From the NCBI GenBank assembly GCA_947629785.1, contig CANRFB010000010.1, positions 1-54,415 of the forward strand: a stretch of 54,415 bases of DNA. The letters run 5' to 3'. Positions 1 through 8,328 of this stretch are shown one piece after another. The first letter of the stretch is position 1. Each line of letters starts with the position of its first letter. This DNA is from an uncultured Clostridia bacterium. GTDB lineage: Bacteria; Bacillota; Clostridia; Oscillospirales; Ruminococcaceae. Under the pieces are notes generated by a model that saw only the letters and a list, made by a program, of their open reading frames with translations, was not told where the DNA came from and did no database searches. A program made the position numbers and the translations under genes.

Positions 1-714
1 CAAGTGGTATTTTAGACAAAATATGATTTATTATGTTGTATAATATGCTTGAAATCCTTAAGTTGATGACATTGCTCGTTGCTCCCTCTCTCCTTAAACC
101 TATCCCCTTTCGCCCAAGCTACCAAGAGTCTAACCTAAAAATCGGGCTTAAATGTTATTACAAACTTTATGGGACTTTGCAAGTTTATCCAAGCAATACT
201 TAAATAGTTCGTTCTGAAATGTAAAGTCGGGTAATCGTAACTGGGTTTGTAAAGCACACTTACGCTTTGAGTTCAATGTATGATTTTGTTAAGTCTGTCA
301 AAATTTAAGCATTTAAAAGACTTTACAATGTCTTACGCGCGTTGCGTACAAAACTTAAATTGTCCGTTCTATAAATGAAAGTTCAAGTGAATAAAACAAA
401 GTTTGTAAAGTAAAATAGTAAATTTATGATACTTTGATTATATTTAAATCCTTACGAGCTTGGGCGAAGGGGGTTAGGATAAAGGAAAAAGAGATGCGCG
501 AAAGCCAACGCAAGCGTTGGCTGGGAAAGACCATAAAGGGAAGAAACAACCGCGAAGCGGTTTGTTTTGAAATCACACCGCGTTCTTACCGTTTCGTTGG
601 TTTCCCCCTTCCCTTTTGGGTCTTGTCCCTCGCACGTCGAATAACAAATAAAGTTATTTCTATAATAGTAAATTTTGTGCTTTTGTTATTATAAAATCAA
701 TAAATTATTAAATA
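1..714. other. gene-poor segment
   Basis: No convincing coding sequence is seen here. The one open frame of any length (434-694, plus) has no ribosome binding site and runs across hairpins. The segment is AT-rich and carries imperfect repeats. Two small hairpins lie at 503-522 (AGCCAACGC, loop AA, GCGTTGGCT) and about 544-567. The sequence may be the 3' end of something lying left of the window or a decayed element; I cannot say which. Confidence 0.5.
92..485. repeat. long imperfect inverted repeat, 29-bp arms
   Basis: Bases 92-120 are matched in inverted orientation by 457-485, about 25 of 29 positions, with the shared core AGCTTGGGCGAA. The arms bracket about 336 bp of AT-rich DNA with no gene. 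This could be a decayed miniature inverted-repeat element or the base of a long RNA stem. No target-site duplication was recognised. Confidence 0.5.
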
Positions 715-807
715 ATTTTTGCCGTAGGGTGCAGGCTACAGCCTTGCCTCACGGCAGACACACGCGGAAGATAACAAAATAATGCCTGAAAGGGTCAAGG
801 CTCAGCC
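715..807. repeat. palindromic intergenic repeat, partial copy
   Basis: Contains the family signatures GTGCAGGCTACAGCCTTGCC, a CGGAAGATAACAAAAT segment and CCTGAAAGGGTCAAGG followed by CTCAGCCTTG. It ends exactly where the -35 box of the next gene begins. Confidence 0.7.
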
Positions 808-836
808 TTGATTTTGCGGAAAATTTATGTTATAAT
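808..836 (+). promoter_or_regulatory. sigma-A type promoter of hybrid kinase 1
   Basis: TTGATT (808-813), 17-base spacer, TATAAT (831-836). The start codon is 38 bases downstream of the -10 box. The -35 overlaps the last bases of the upstream palindromic repeat. Confidence 0.75.
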
Positions 837-874
837 GTAAAAGCAATACTTTTTCACGAACCGGAGGAAAATTT

Positions 875-3800
875 ATGAAAAAATATCGCCGTCTGAATTT
901 CAGCAAGCTGTACCAAAGCTTACTATGTTTTATGATCGCCGTACTTATGCCGGTATCGGTATGTTTTACCGCAAATTCCGAGGAATCCCAACAGCCGGAA
1001 ACACTGAAAGTGGGCTTCTTTGCCTTTTCGGGGTACCATGTCATGGACAATGCGGGGCATAAGAGCGGCTACGGTTACGAATTCTTACAGCGGCTGGCTA
1101 TCCACGGCGGCTGGTATTACGATTATATAGGCTATGACCGCTCATATGCGGACGCCCTCGATATGCTCCGCCGCGGCGAAGTCGATATTGTCACCTCCGT
1201 TTCCAAAACCCCCGAACGTCAGGAAGAGTTCCTTTTCTCAAATCAGTCAATTGGCGTGAATTCCACAATATTCACCGTAAAAGAGGGCAACGATTCCGTT
1301 GTGGAGGGCGACTATTCCACCTATGACGGACTTACTGTGGGAATGCTTGAGGGCAATTCCAAAAACGCCAATTTTGAAAATTTCGCCGAAATCCACGGCT
1401 TTTCGTTCACGCCTAAATATTTTGCCGAACAGGACGAGCTTTCCGCCGCACTGCAAAACGGAGATGTTGACGCCGCCGTTACCGGCAGCCTGCGGCTTTT
1501 GGAAGATGAATGGCTTCTGGAATCCTTTGACGCAAGCCCGTTCTACATCTGCACCAACAAAAACCGCCCCGACCTGATGGAACAGATAAATTTCGCCATA
1601 AACGAAATGGACCTCCACGACCCCAATTGGCGGGAATCACTGCACGAGAAATATTATTCCACCGACAAGGCGGGTTCGGTGATCACAAATGCGGGAGAAC
1701 GCAAATTTCTGGAAGAACTCCGCGATTCCGGCAAGCCGCTGAAAGTTCTGTTCAATCCCGAACGCGTACCCTACAGCTATTTCAAGGACGGAAAGGCTGC
1801 GGGAATACTTCCCGCCGTGTTTGACAGACTTGCGGAGCTTCTTGATATACAATATGAGTTTGTACAGGTAAAGGACGGAAATGAATATTTTGCCGTCAGA
1901 GCTGCGGGAGATGTCGACATAGTTCTTGACTTTACGGGAGACTATTCGCTTGCGGAACAGGAGGGCTACAAAATAACCGTTCCCTACTTCCAGACAAGCT
2001 TTGCACGTCTTACTCTGGACGGTTTCAGCGGAAATGCAAAGACCATCGCCGCCGTTGAGCGTTCGGACGCACTGGAAAGGCTTATTTCCGAACGTTACCC
2101 CGCAGATGCTATCCTTCGATATCCGACTACGGACGACTGCGTAAACGCCGTCCTGAACGAAGAAGCGGAAGCCGCCATACTTTATTCCTATACCGCCGAC
2201 AGCTATGTGCAGCATGATGTTAAAAACCGCCTTTCGGCAGTGGTTTTCGGAGATGTTTCGCTGTCGTATGCTGTGGGAAATGATGTTCAAGGCGGAAGAT
2301 ACCTGCTTTCGCTGCTTGACAAAGGCGCGGACAGCCTTTCCTCGGCGGAGCTCGACAACATCGTTTCGGGAGAAGTGGATCACGACCTGAGTTCTGATAT
2401 GGGACTTGTGGCGTTTCTCTACAGAAATCCAAGCTACAGCGTTCTAGGGGTTTTCCTGATACTGGTAATGCTTTTCGCGATTGCAATGCTCGTGATAAGA
2501 ACGCGCAACCAGAAACGTCTGAAAAATGAAGTTGCCGCCGCCACAAGCGAACTTGAAAACAAGACCGAGGAACTTACCCGCGCGCTTCAGGCTGCGGACG
2601 CCGCAAACCGCGCAAAAACCACATTCCTAAACAATATGTCCCACGATATACGCACGCCTATGAACGCTATCATCGGCTATACTGCGCTTACCACCACACA
2701 TATCGACAACAAGGAGCGCGCCTGCGATTATCTGAAAAAAATAGCGCAGGCGTCAAGCCACCTGCTTTCGCTTATAAACGACGTTCTTGACATGAGCCGT
2801 ATCGAGTCGGGAAAAGTCACCATAAACGAACGCCCCGAGAACTTGGCGGATATTTTGCAGGAACTGCGGAACATTATCCAGTCGGATATACACGCCAAGA
2901 ATATGGAACTTTTCATCGACACGGTGGACGTTTCGGACGAGGAAGTTTTCTGCGACAAGTTAAGGCTGAATCAAGTGCTGCTGAACCTGACTTCAAACGC
3001 CATAAAGTTCACTCCCGCAGGGGGAACGGTTGCAGTCCGCGTTACCCAGAAACATTCCGACACGTCCGGAAGCGGAATATATGAATTCCGTGTCAGCGAT
3101 ACGGGCATCGGCATGAGTCCCGAATTTGCCGAAACGGTTTTTGAACCCTTTACCCGCGAGCAGACTTCCACCGTCAGCGGAATTCAGGGCACGGGCTTGG
3201 GAATGGCAATTACCAAAAATATAGTTGACATGATGGGCGGAACGATTTCCGTTGAAAGCCAACAGGGCAAAGGCACAACATTCACCGTCAGTCTTGAACT
3301 GAGATTCTCCGCCGCCCACCATGAAGTTGACCCCATTGCCGAACTGAAAGGCTTGCGGGGACTTATTGTGGACGATGATATGGTCTGCTGCCAGAGCGTT
3401 TCCAAAATGCTGCGCCAGATAGGTATGCGTGCGGAATGGGCGCCGTCGGGCAGGGAAGCCATAGCAAGGACTTCCGAAGCCGTTGACCTCAGCGACCCCT
3501 TTGAAGTTTACATAATCGACTGGTCAATGCCCGACATGAGCGGGATCGACACCGTTCTTGAAATACGGAAGATAGTAGGTCACGATTCGCCCATAATACT
3601 TATGTCCGCCTATGACTGGACGGATATCGAGCAGGAAGCGCGGAAAGCGGGAGTCACGGGATTTATAAGCAAGCCGCTGTTTGCTTCCGAACTGCACCTT
3701 ACCCTTGAAAAGAGTCTCGGCAAGCCCGTTGAAAAACCCGACTCCGCCGCCGTGCCGATCGAAAATAAATTTGCCGACAAGCGAATACTCCTTGTTGAGG

Positions 3801-4153
3801 ACAACGAGCTTAACCGCGAAATAGCCGCCGAAATACTGAAAGAAGCGGGATTCACCGTTGACACTGCCGAAAACGGACAGCAAGCCTGCGAAATGGTACA
3901 AGCCCCCGAACATTACGACCTTGTGCTTATGGATATACAAATGCCGATAATGGACGGTTACGCCGCTACCCGCGCTATCCGCGCCATGGAAAGTCCCTAT
4001 CCCGCGGATATACCCATAATAGCCATGACAGCCAACGCGTTTGATGAGGACAGGGAGCGTGCGCTTCAGGCGGGAATGAACGGGCATCTTGCAAAGCCTA
4101 TTGACATTGAAAAGATGATGGCTGTTCTTAAAGGACTATTTATAAAGAGTTGA
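875..4153 (+). CDS. BvgS/EvgS-like hybrid sensor histidine kinase
   Basis: Predicted membrane sensor kinase of 1,092 residues. Order: N-terminal signal/anchor; two tandem extracellular solute-binding (SBP_bac_3-like) domains at about 43-262 and 277-505; one membrane helix at about 520-542; a short coiled linker; a HisKA domain with the phospho-acceptor His590 in MSHDIRTPMN; an ATPase domain with GTGLGMAI; then two receiver domains. Their likely phospho-acceptors are Asp882 (IIDWSMPDMSG) and Asp1020 (LMDIQMPIMDG). The start is set by GGAGG 8 bases before the ATG. There is no DNA-binding output domain, so signalling must pass to a partner not seen here. Bound ligands of such domains are usually amino acids or similar small molecules; which one applies here is unknown. 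A related, shorter kinase lies 0.6 kb downstream. The terminal TGA falls inside a GAGTTGAG-type repeat. Confidence 0.88.
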   Translation: MKKYRRLNFSKLYQSLLCFMIAVLMPVSVCFTANSEESQQPETLKVGFFAFSGYHVMDNAGHKSGYGYEFLQRLAIHGGWYYDYIGYDRSYADALDMLRRGEVDIVTSVSKTPERQEEFLFSNQSIGVNSTIFTVKEGNDSVVEGDYSTYDGLTVGMLEGNSKNANFENFAEIHGFSFTPKYFAEQDELSAALQNGDVDAAVTGSLRLLEDEWLLESFDASPFYICTNKNRPDLMEQINFAINEMDLHDPNWRESLHEKYYSTDKAGSVITNAGERKFLEELRDSGKPLKVLFNPERVPYSYFKDGKAAGILPAVFDRLAELLDIQYEFVQVKDGNEYFAVRAAGDVDIVLDFTGDYSLAEQEGYKITVPYFQTSFARLTLDGFSGNAKTIAAVERSDALERLISERYPADAILRYPTTDDCVNAVLNEEAEAAILYSYTADSYVQHDVKNRLSAVVFGDVSLSYAVGNDVQGGRYLLSLLDKGADSLSSAELDNIVSGEVDHDLSSDMGLVAFLYRNPSYSVLGVFLILVMLFAIAMLVIRTRNQKRLKNEVAAATSELENKTEELTRALQAADAANRAKTTFLNNMSHDIRTPMNAIIGYTALTTTHIDNKERACDYLKKIAQASSHLLSLINDVLDMSRIESGKVTINERPENLADILQELRNIIQSDIHAKNMELFIDTVDVSDEEVFCDKLRLNQVLLNLTSNAIKFTPAGGTVAVRVTQKHSDTSGSGIYEFRVSDTGIGMSPEFAETVFEPFTREQTSTVSGIQGTGLGMAITKNIVDMMGGTISVESQQGKGTTFTVSLELRFSAAHHEVDPIAELKGLRGLIVDDDMVCCQSVSKMLRQIGMRAEWAPSGREAIARTSEAVDLSDPFEVYIIDWSMPDMSGIDTVLEIRKIVGHDSPIILMSAYDWTDIEQEARKAGVTGFISKPLFASELHLTLEKSLGKPVEKPDSAAVPIENKFADKRILLVEDNELNREIAAEILKEAGFTVDTAENGQQACEMVQAPEHYDLVLMDIQMPIMDGYAATRAIRAMESPYPADIPIIAMTANAFDEDRERALQAGMNGHLAKPIDIEKMMAVLKGLFIKS

Positions 4154-4282
4154 GTGTTAAGAGGCAGGCTGAGCCTGCACCCTTTCAGGTTTTACTTTGT
4201 TTATATCAGTCTTGTGCCTGCCGTGAGGCAAGGCTGAGCGCAATCTGCAAAATTTTTCCCGCCTATATAGGCGGGAATTTTT
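4147..4282. repeat. palindromic intergenic repeat, left half plus central hairpin
   Basis: Starts with GAGTTGAGTGTTAAGAG, overlapping the kinase stop codon. It continues with GCAGGCTGAGCCTGC and CCCTTTCAGG and ends in the CCCGCCTATATAGGCGGG hairpin. The right arm of the full element is missing. Confidence 0.75.
4251..4282. terminator. bidirectional intrinsic terminator (element core)
   Basis: CCCGCCTATATAGGCGGG is a perfect palindrome (4258-4275), flanked by TTTTT on both strands, so it can terminate transcripts from either side. It probably ends the first kinase mRNA. Confidence 0.7.
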
Positions 4283-4285
4283 CTG

Positions 4286-4314
4286 TTGCATTTCTCTGAA
4301 AACCGTGTTATAAT
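4286..4314 (+). promoter_or_regulatory. promoter of the truncated Rpn-like gene
   Basis: TTGCAT (4286-4291), 17-base spacer, TATAAT (4309-4314). It lies 4 bases after the terminator T-run. Confidence 0.6.
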
Positions 4315-4346
4315 ATAATCAAAGAAGCATAAAGGAGTTGTCATTC

Positions 4347-4538
4347 ATGCCCAATCAGGAATATTTTATAATGTCCCCGAAAGTTGATTTTGCTTTCAAA
4401 GAAATAATGAATAATGAAAAAGTTCGCAAAGGCTTTATAAGCGCAGTTCTGAATATTCCCGTAACCGACATCAAGAAAACCGTTCTTAAAAACGCCAATC
4501 TTCCCAAGAACCACGAAGACGACAAGGCTGAGCCTTGA
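4347..4538 (+). pseudogene. truncated Rpn-type PD-(D/E)XK transposase/nuclease
   Basis: The 63-residue product reads like the first fifth of an Rpn/PDDEXK_2 recombination-promoting nuclease: SPKVDFAFKEIM, later VLNIPVTDI and NLPKNHEDDK. Complete members continue after EDDK with the conserved segment carrying the acidic catalytic residues. Here the frame instead runs straight into AAGGCTGAGCCTTG of the palindromic repeat and stops four codons later. The rest of the gene is not found downstream. The ATG at 4347 is chosen over a TTG nine bases earlier because AAAGGAG then sits at normal distance. The promoter and ribosome site are intact, so a short peptide may still be made, but catalytic function is lost. 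Confidence 0.75.
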
Positions 4539-4726
4539 CCCTTTCAGGCATTATTTTGTTATATTCAAATTATTGCCTGCCGTGAGATAAAGTAAAGTTA
4601 AATCTGCAAGATTTTTCCCGTCTATATAGGCGGGAAATTTTTATAGATTTAACTTTACTTCATGCACGGTATACTTAGACTGAAGATAACAAAATAAAAC
4701 CTGCATGGGTGCAGGCTCAGCCTGCC
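4517..4726. repeat. full-length palindromic intergenic element (~210 bp)
   Basis: The best-preserved copy. The left half (AAGGCTGAGCCTTGACCC, TTATTTTGTTAT, TGCCGTGAG, AAAGTAAAGTTAAATCT at 4589-4605) is repeated in inverted order by the right half (AGATTTAACTTTACTT at 4645-4660, CATGCACGG, GATAACAAAATAAA, GGGTGCAGGCTCAGCC). The centre is the CCCGTCTATATAGGCGGG hairpin with T-runs. The whole element can fold into one long cruciform. It interrupts the Rpn-like gene on its left and touches a promoter on its right. Confidence 0.8.
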
Positions 4727-4755
4727 TTGACAAATGAAAAATATGGTAGTATAAT
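4727..4755 (+). promoter_or_regulatory. promoter of hybrid kinase 2
   Basis: Perfect TTGACA (4727-4732), 17-base spacer, perfect TATAAT (4750-4755), immediately after the repeat end GCCTGCC. Confidence 0.8.
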
Positions 4756-4793
4756 TAATTTGTAAATTTATGCGGTTCAGGAGGAACGCGGCA

Positions 4794-6899
4794 GTGAAAA
4801 AGAAACTTCTTTGTTTGCTTGCGGCAGCAATATTACCGCTTTGTCTCGCAGTCATGAACGTCTGCGCCGATAACGAAAATCCCGAGGATAGCGAAAACAA
4901 CGTGAATACCCTGTCATTTACCGCCGAGGAGGAAAATTATATCCGTTCGCACAGCTCCGTAAAAGTCGGGTACGTTACCGACCGTATTCCCGTGTCTTTT
5001 GAAAACAAGGACGGCGAGGCTGATGGCATTTCAAAATATATCTTCGATAGGGTCAGCGAACTTTCGGGGCTGAATTTTGAATACGCGCCCCTGCCTTTGA
5101 AAGACGTTACTTACGACTATCTGCTGAGTAATGAGTTCGACCTCGTTACAAGCGTGGAATTCAACGAGGAAAACAAAAAAGCCCGCGGTATCCTTATAAG
5201 CGAACCCTATCTTTCAAGCAAAAAAGTCATAGTCGCAAGAGACGGTCTTAATTTCAAATACGGCGATAACCTTACTGCGGCAGTGGCAACAGGTTCCCAG
5301 ACGCTGAAAAAAGTCCTTTCGGGTATGTTCCCGAACTTTACTCTGAAAGATTATGACGACATCGCCGATTGTCTGGACGCGGTAAAATCGGGCGATGCGG
5401 ATATTATGATACAGAATCAGTATGTTGTCGAATATTGGCTCGCAAAGCCCAAGTACGAAAAATTAAAGGTTATCCCTATCGCGGGTCTGGACGACAAACT
5501 CTGCTTTTCGGCTGTTGTCGCTTTTGCAGGACAGGACGGCGAATCGCAGGAAAACGGTCAGATACTTATCGACATTCTTGACAAGACCATTGCCGCCATT
5601 TCCGAGGACGAGGTGGGAAATTATACCATTCAGGGCGTTATGGAAAATCAGTATGACTATACGTTCCTTGATTTCATAAGCCGCTACCGCTATTCGGTGA
5701 TAACTATAATAGTTGCCCTTACGGTAATTGTCATTCTTGTGATAATGATAGGGCATCAGCGGATAAAATTCGCCGAAAGCCGCGCGGACGCAAAAGCAAA
5801 AGGGCAGTTCCTTTCCACCATGAGCCACGAGATACGCACGCCGCTGAACGGGCTTATCGGGCTGAATTACCTTATGTCACAGAAAATCGACGACAAGGAG
5901 AAACTGGACGTTTATCTGCGGCAGTCCTCCGTTACCGCAAAATACCTGCTTTCACTGGTGAACGATATACTGGATTCTTCACAGCTCCAGAATAATGCAG
6001 TGAAACTTGCAAACCGACCAATTGACCTTGAACTTGTATTCGACACGGTAAGTTCCATAGAGCAGAGCGCCATGTCCGAAAAATCCCTTAACTACACGGT
6101 AAATACAAAACTTGACTATCCGTACATAATGGGCGATGATGTGCGGATCCAGCAGGTGCTTATAAATCTTCTGGACAACGCGCGGAAGTTCACGTCCGAG
6201 GGCGGGAATGTGGATATTTCCGTCAGTCAGGAAAAAGGCGACAAGATAATCACCACCGTGACCGTTTCGGATACGGGCAGGGGAATGAGCGAGGAGTTCA
6301 GACAGCAGATATTTGACGCTTTCGCAAGGGAACTTGAAACGGTTTCCAAGGGAAATCAAGGCACGGGGCTGGGGCTTTCCATAAGCAGGCAGCTTGCGCT
6401 GCTTATGGGCGGAGATATTACCTGCAAAAGCGAAAAGGGCAAAGGCAGCGTGTTTACGTTCACCTTTGCGAACGAACCCGCCGACCGCCCCGAAAACGGC
6501 GAACAGGGCAGCGGTGCGAAACAGACCCGCCCGCGAATTTTAGTCGCCGAGGACAACGAACTCAACGGCGAAATTATAATAGAACTCCTGCACAGCGACG
6601 GCTTTGAAGCGGAACTTGCCGAAAACGGCAGGAAAGCCCTTGAAAAGTTTTCAGCCTCGGAACAAGGATATTACGGCGTGATATTAATGGACCTTATGAT
6701 GCCCGAAATGGACGGTTTTGAAGCCACAAAAGCCATTCGCGCCCTTGCCCGCCCCGACGCGAAAACCGTGCGGATATTCGCCTGCACCGCAAACTCTTTC
6801 TCGGAAGAGCGGGACAAGGCATTTGAAAGCGGCATGAACGATTTCATAACCAAACCCGTGGATATTGACGAACTTTTAAATAAGCTTTACAGCGTATAA
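4794..6899 (+). CDS. hybrid sensor histidine kinase with one extracellular binding domain
   Basis: A 701-residue relative of the first kinase. Signal peptide (KKKLLCLLAAAI); one SBP_bac_3-like domain at about 45-275; one membrane helix at about 301-322; HisKA with His345 in MSHEIRTPLN; ATPase domain with GTGLGLSI; one receiver domain with probable phospho-acceptor Asp633 in LMDLMMPEMDG. An in-frame ATG exists at 4770, but AGGAGG at 4780-4785 lies after it and at correct distance from the GTG at 4794, which also starts a proper signal peptide, so GTG is preferred. It has its own consensus promoter, so it is not simply cotranscribed with the first kinase. No output domain is present. The partner regulator is unknown. 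Confidence 0.87.
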   Translation: MKKKLLCLLAAAILPLCLAVMNVCADNENPEDSENNVNTLSFTAEEENYIRSHSSVKVGYVTDRIPVSFENKDGEADGISKYIFDRVSELSGLNFEYAPLPLKDVTYDYLLSNEFDLVTSVEFNEENKKARGILISEPYLSSKKVIVARDGLNFKYGDNLTAAVATGSQTLKKVLSGMFPNFTLKDYDDIADCLDAVKSGDADIMIQNQYVVEYWLAKPKYEKLKVIPIAGLDDKLCFSAVVAFAGQDGESQENGQILIDILDKTIAAISEDEVGNYTIQGVMENQYDYTFLDFISRYRYSVITIIVALTVIVILVIMIGHQRIKFAESRADAKAKGQFLSTMSHEIRTPLNGLIGLNYLMSQKIDDKEKLDVYLRQSSVTAKYLLSLVNDILDSSQLQNNAVKLANRPIDLELVFDTVSSIEQSAMSEKSLNYTVNTKLDYPYIMGDDVRIQQVLINLLDNARKFTSEGGNVDISVSQEKGDKIITTVTVSDTGRGMSEEFRQQIFDAFARELETVSKGNQGTGLGLSISRQLALLMGGDITCKSEKGKGSVFTFTFANEPADRPENGEQGSGAKQTRPRILVAEDNELNGEIIIELLHSDGFEAELAENGRKALEKFSASEQGYYGVILMDLMMPEMDGFEATKAIRALARPDAKTVRIFACTANSFSEERDKAFESGMNDFITKPVDIDELLNKLYSV

Positions 6900-6990
6900 G
6901 AAAAATCAACATATATTTTCAACCTTTTCCTCAAAAAACAAGCATTGATAACAAAAATAAAAATTATACCCAATTATAACAATTTTGTAA

Positions 6991-7019
6991 TTGATTTTGT
7001 TGTTAAATAGGTATATAAT
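6991..7019 (+). promoter_or_regulatory. promoter of the cation/H+ antiporter
   Basis: TTGATT (6991-6996), 17-base spacer, TATAAT (7014-7019), 30 bases before the ATG. Confidence 0.75.
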
Positions 7020-7049
7020 CAGAATGTTTCTGAGGAAAGGAAGAGGTAT

Positions 7050-8264
7050 ATGCAGATAGAATTTTTCAAAGACCTTGCAATAATAATTCTCTTTGCAAAG
7101 CTTTTCGGACTGCTTGCAAAGAAACTGAAAGCCCCGCAGGTAGTAGGCGAAATAGTTGCGGGACTTATTATAGGGCCATCGGTGCTGGGAATAGTGGGAC
7201 AATCCGATTTTCTGGCGCAGATGGCGGAAATAGGCGTACTTCTGCTGATGTTTTCGGCAGGACTGGAAACTGACCTTAAAGACCTTCTGAAAACGGGACC
7301 CACCGCGCTTGCAATTGCCTGCGCGGGCGTTGCTGTGCCTCTTGCGGGCGGCTGGCTGCTGTATTCCTGCTTTTACGGATTTTCCCCTGCGGGTTCGGAA
7401 GGATTTTACCGGGCAATATTCATAGGCGTTATAATGACCGCCACTTCCGTGGGAATAACCGTTCAGACCCTGCGCGAACTGGGAAAGCTCAAAGGCAAAG
7501 TGGGAACGCTTATTCTCAGCGCGGCTATAATTGACGATGTTATCGGAATTATCGTGCTTACATTTGTTATCGGGCTGAAAAGTCCCGATTCAAGCCCCGT
7601 ACAAGTCATTATCAGCACGGTGCTGTTCTTCCTGTTTGCGGGAGTTGTGGGATTCATCATATACAAGCTGTTCAAGCTTATTGACAAAAGATACCCCCAT
7701 CAGCGGAGAATACCGATACTGGGGCTTGCGCTCTGTTTTGCCATGTCGTATATAGCCGAGAAATATTTCGGAATTGCCGATATAACGGGCGCGTATGTTG
7801 CGGGAATTATCCTGTGCAGTCTGCGGGATTCGGAATACATAGCCGAGAAAATGGACATCAGCTCGTATATGCTTTTCGGACCGATATTCTTTGCAAGTAT
7901 CGGACTGAAAACGGAGTTTTCGGGTTTCACGCCCGAACTGCTGCTGTTCTCCATATGCTTCGTGCTTGTTGCATTGATAACAAAGATCATAGGCTGCGGA
8001 CTTATGGCGCTTGCGTTCGGCTACAAGGGCAAAGACAGTCTGAAAGTCGGTGTGGGAATGATGACCCGCGGCGAAGTTGCGCTGATAGTTTCGCAGAAAG
8101 GGCTTTCCGTCGGTCTGCTTGACCCGATATACTTCACATCGGTAATTCTGCTTATAATCTGTTCGTCCATAATCACGCCCATAGTAATGAAACTCTTGTA
8201 CCGTAATGACACCGACGGCGTTGAAAATAAGTCTGACAAGGCTGCAGCCTTGCAACAGAGCTAA
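7050..8264 (+). CDS. CPA2-family monovalent cation:proton antiporter
   Basis: A 404-residue integral membrane protein with about 12 hydrophobic segments. Family hallmarks include an early PQVVGEIVAGLIIGPSVLG motif, the paired acidic site in SAAIIDDVIGI, GAYVAGIIL and, late in the fold, GVGMMTRGEVALIV. It would exchange Na+ or K+ for protons across the cytoplasmic membrane. The regulatory TrkA domains found on Kef-type relatives are absent, so it is the short NapA/GerN-like form. AAGGAAGAGG precedes the ATG. The last residues (KAAALQQS) are encoded by a palindromic repeat (AAGGCTGCAGCCTTG), so the natural C-terminus has probably been replaced. Confidence 0.85.
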   Translation: MQIEFFKDLAIIILFAKLFGLLAKKLKAPQVVGEIVAGLIIGPSVLGIVGQSDFLAQMAEIGVLLLMFSAGLETDLKDLLKTGPTALAIACAGVAVPLAGGWLLYSCFYGFSPAGSEGFYRAIFIGVIMTATSVGITVQTLRELGKLKGKVGTLILSAAIIDDVIGIIVLTFVIGLKSPDSSPVQVIISTVLFFLFAGVVGFIIYKLFKLIDKRYPHQRRIPILGLALCFAMSYIAEKYFGIADITGAYVAGIILCSLRDSEYIAEKMDISSYMLFGPIFFASIGLKTEFSGFTPELLLFSICFVLVALITKIIGCGLMALAFGYKGKDSLKVGVGMMTRGEVALIVSQKGLSVGLLDPIYFTSVILLIICSSIITPIVMKLLYRNDTDGVENKSDKAAALQQS

Positions 8265-8265
8265 T

Positions 8266-8299
8266 CAGGCTGAGGCGGGGAAGCCCCCGCCTCAGCCTG
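8266..8299. terminator. perfect 15-bp GC-rich hairpin between convergent genes
   Basis: CAGGCTGAGGCGGGG (8266-8280) pairs perfectly with CCCCGCCTCAGCCTG (8285-8299) around a 4-base loop. It separates the antiporter (plus) from phosphofructokinase (minus). No clean T-run follows, so its terminator activity is inferred. Similar GC hairpins occur at 24,864 and 39,132. Confidence 0.55.
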
Positions 8300-8328
8300 C
8301 TCTCAACTCTCAACACTTAACTCTAAAA

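Noticed and set aside
434-694. 86-codon plus-strand ORF
   Set aside because: No ribosome site, unusual residue mix, and it crosses an inverted-repeat arm and two hairpins; not treated as a gene.
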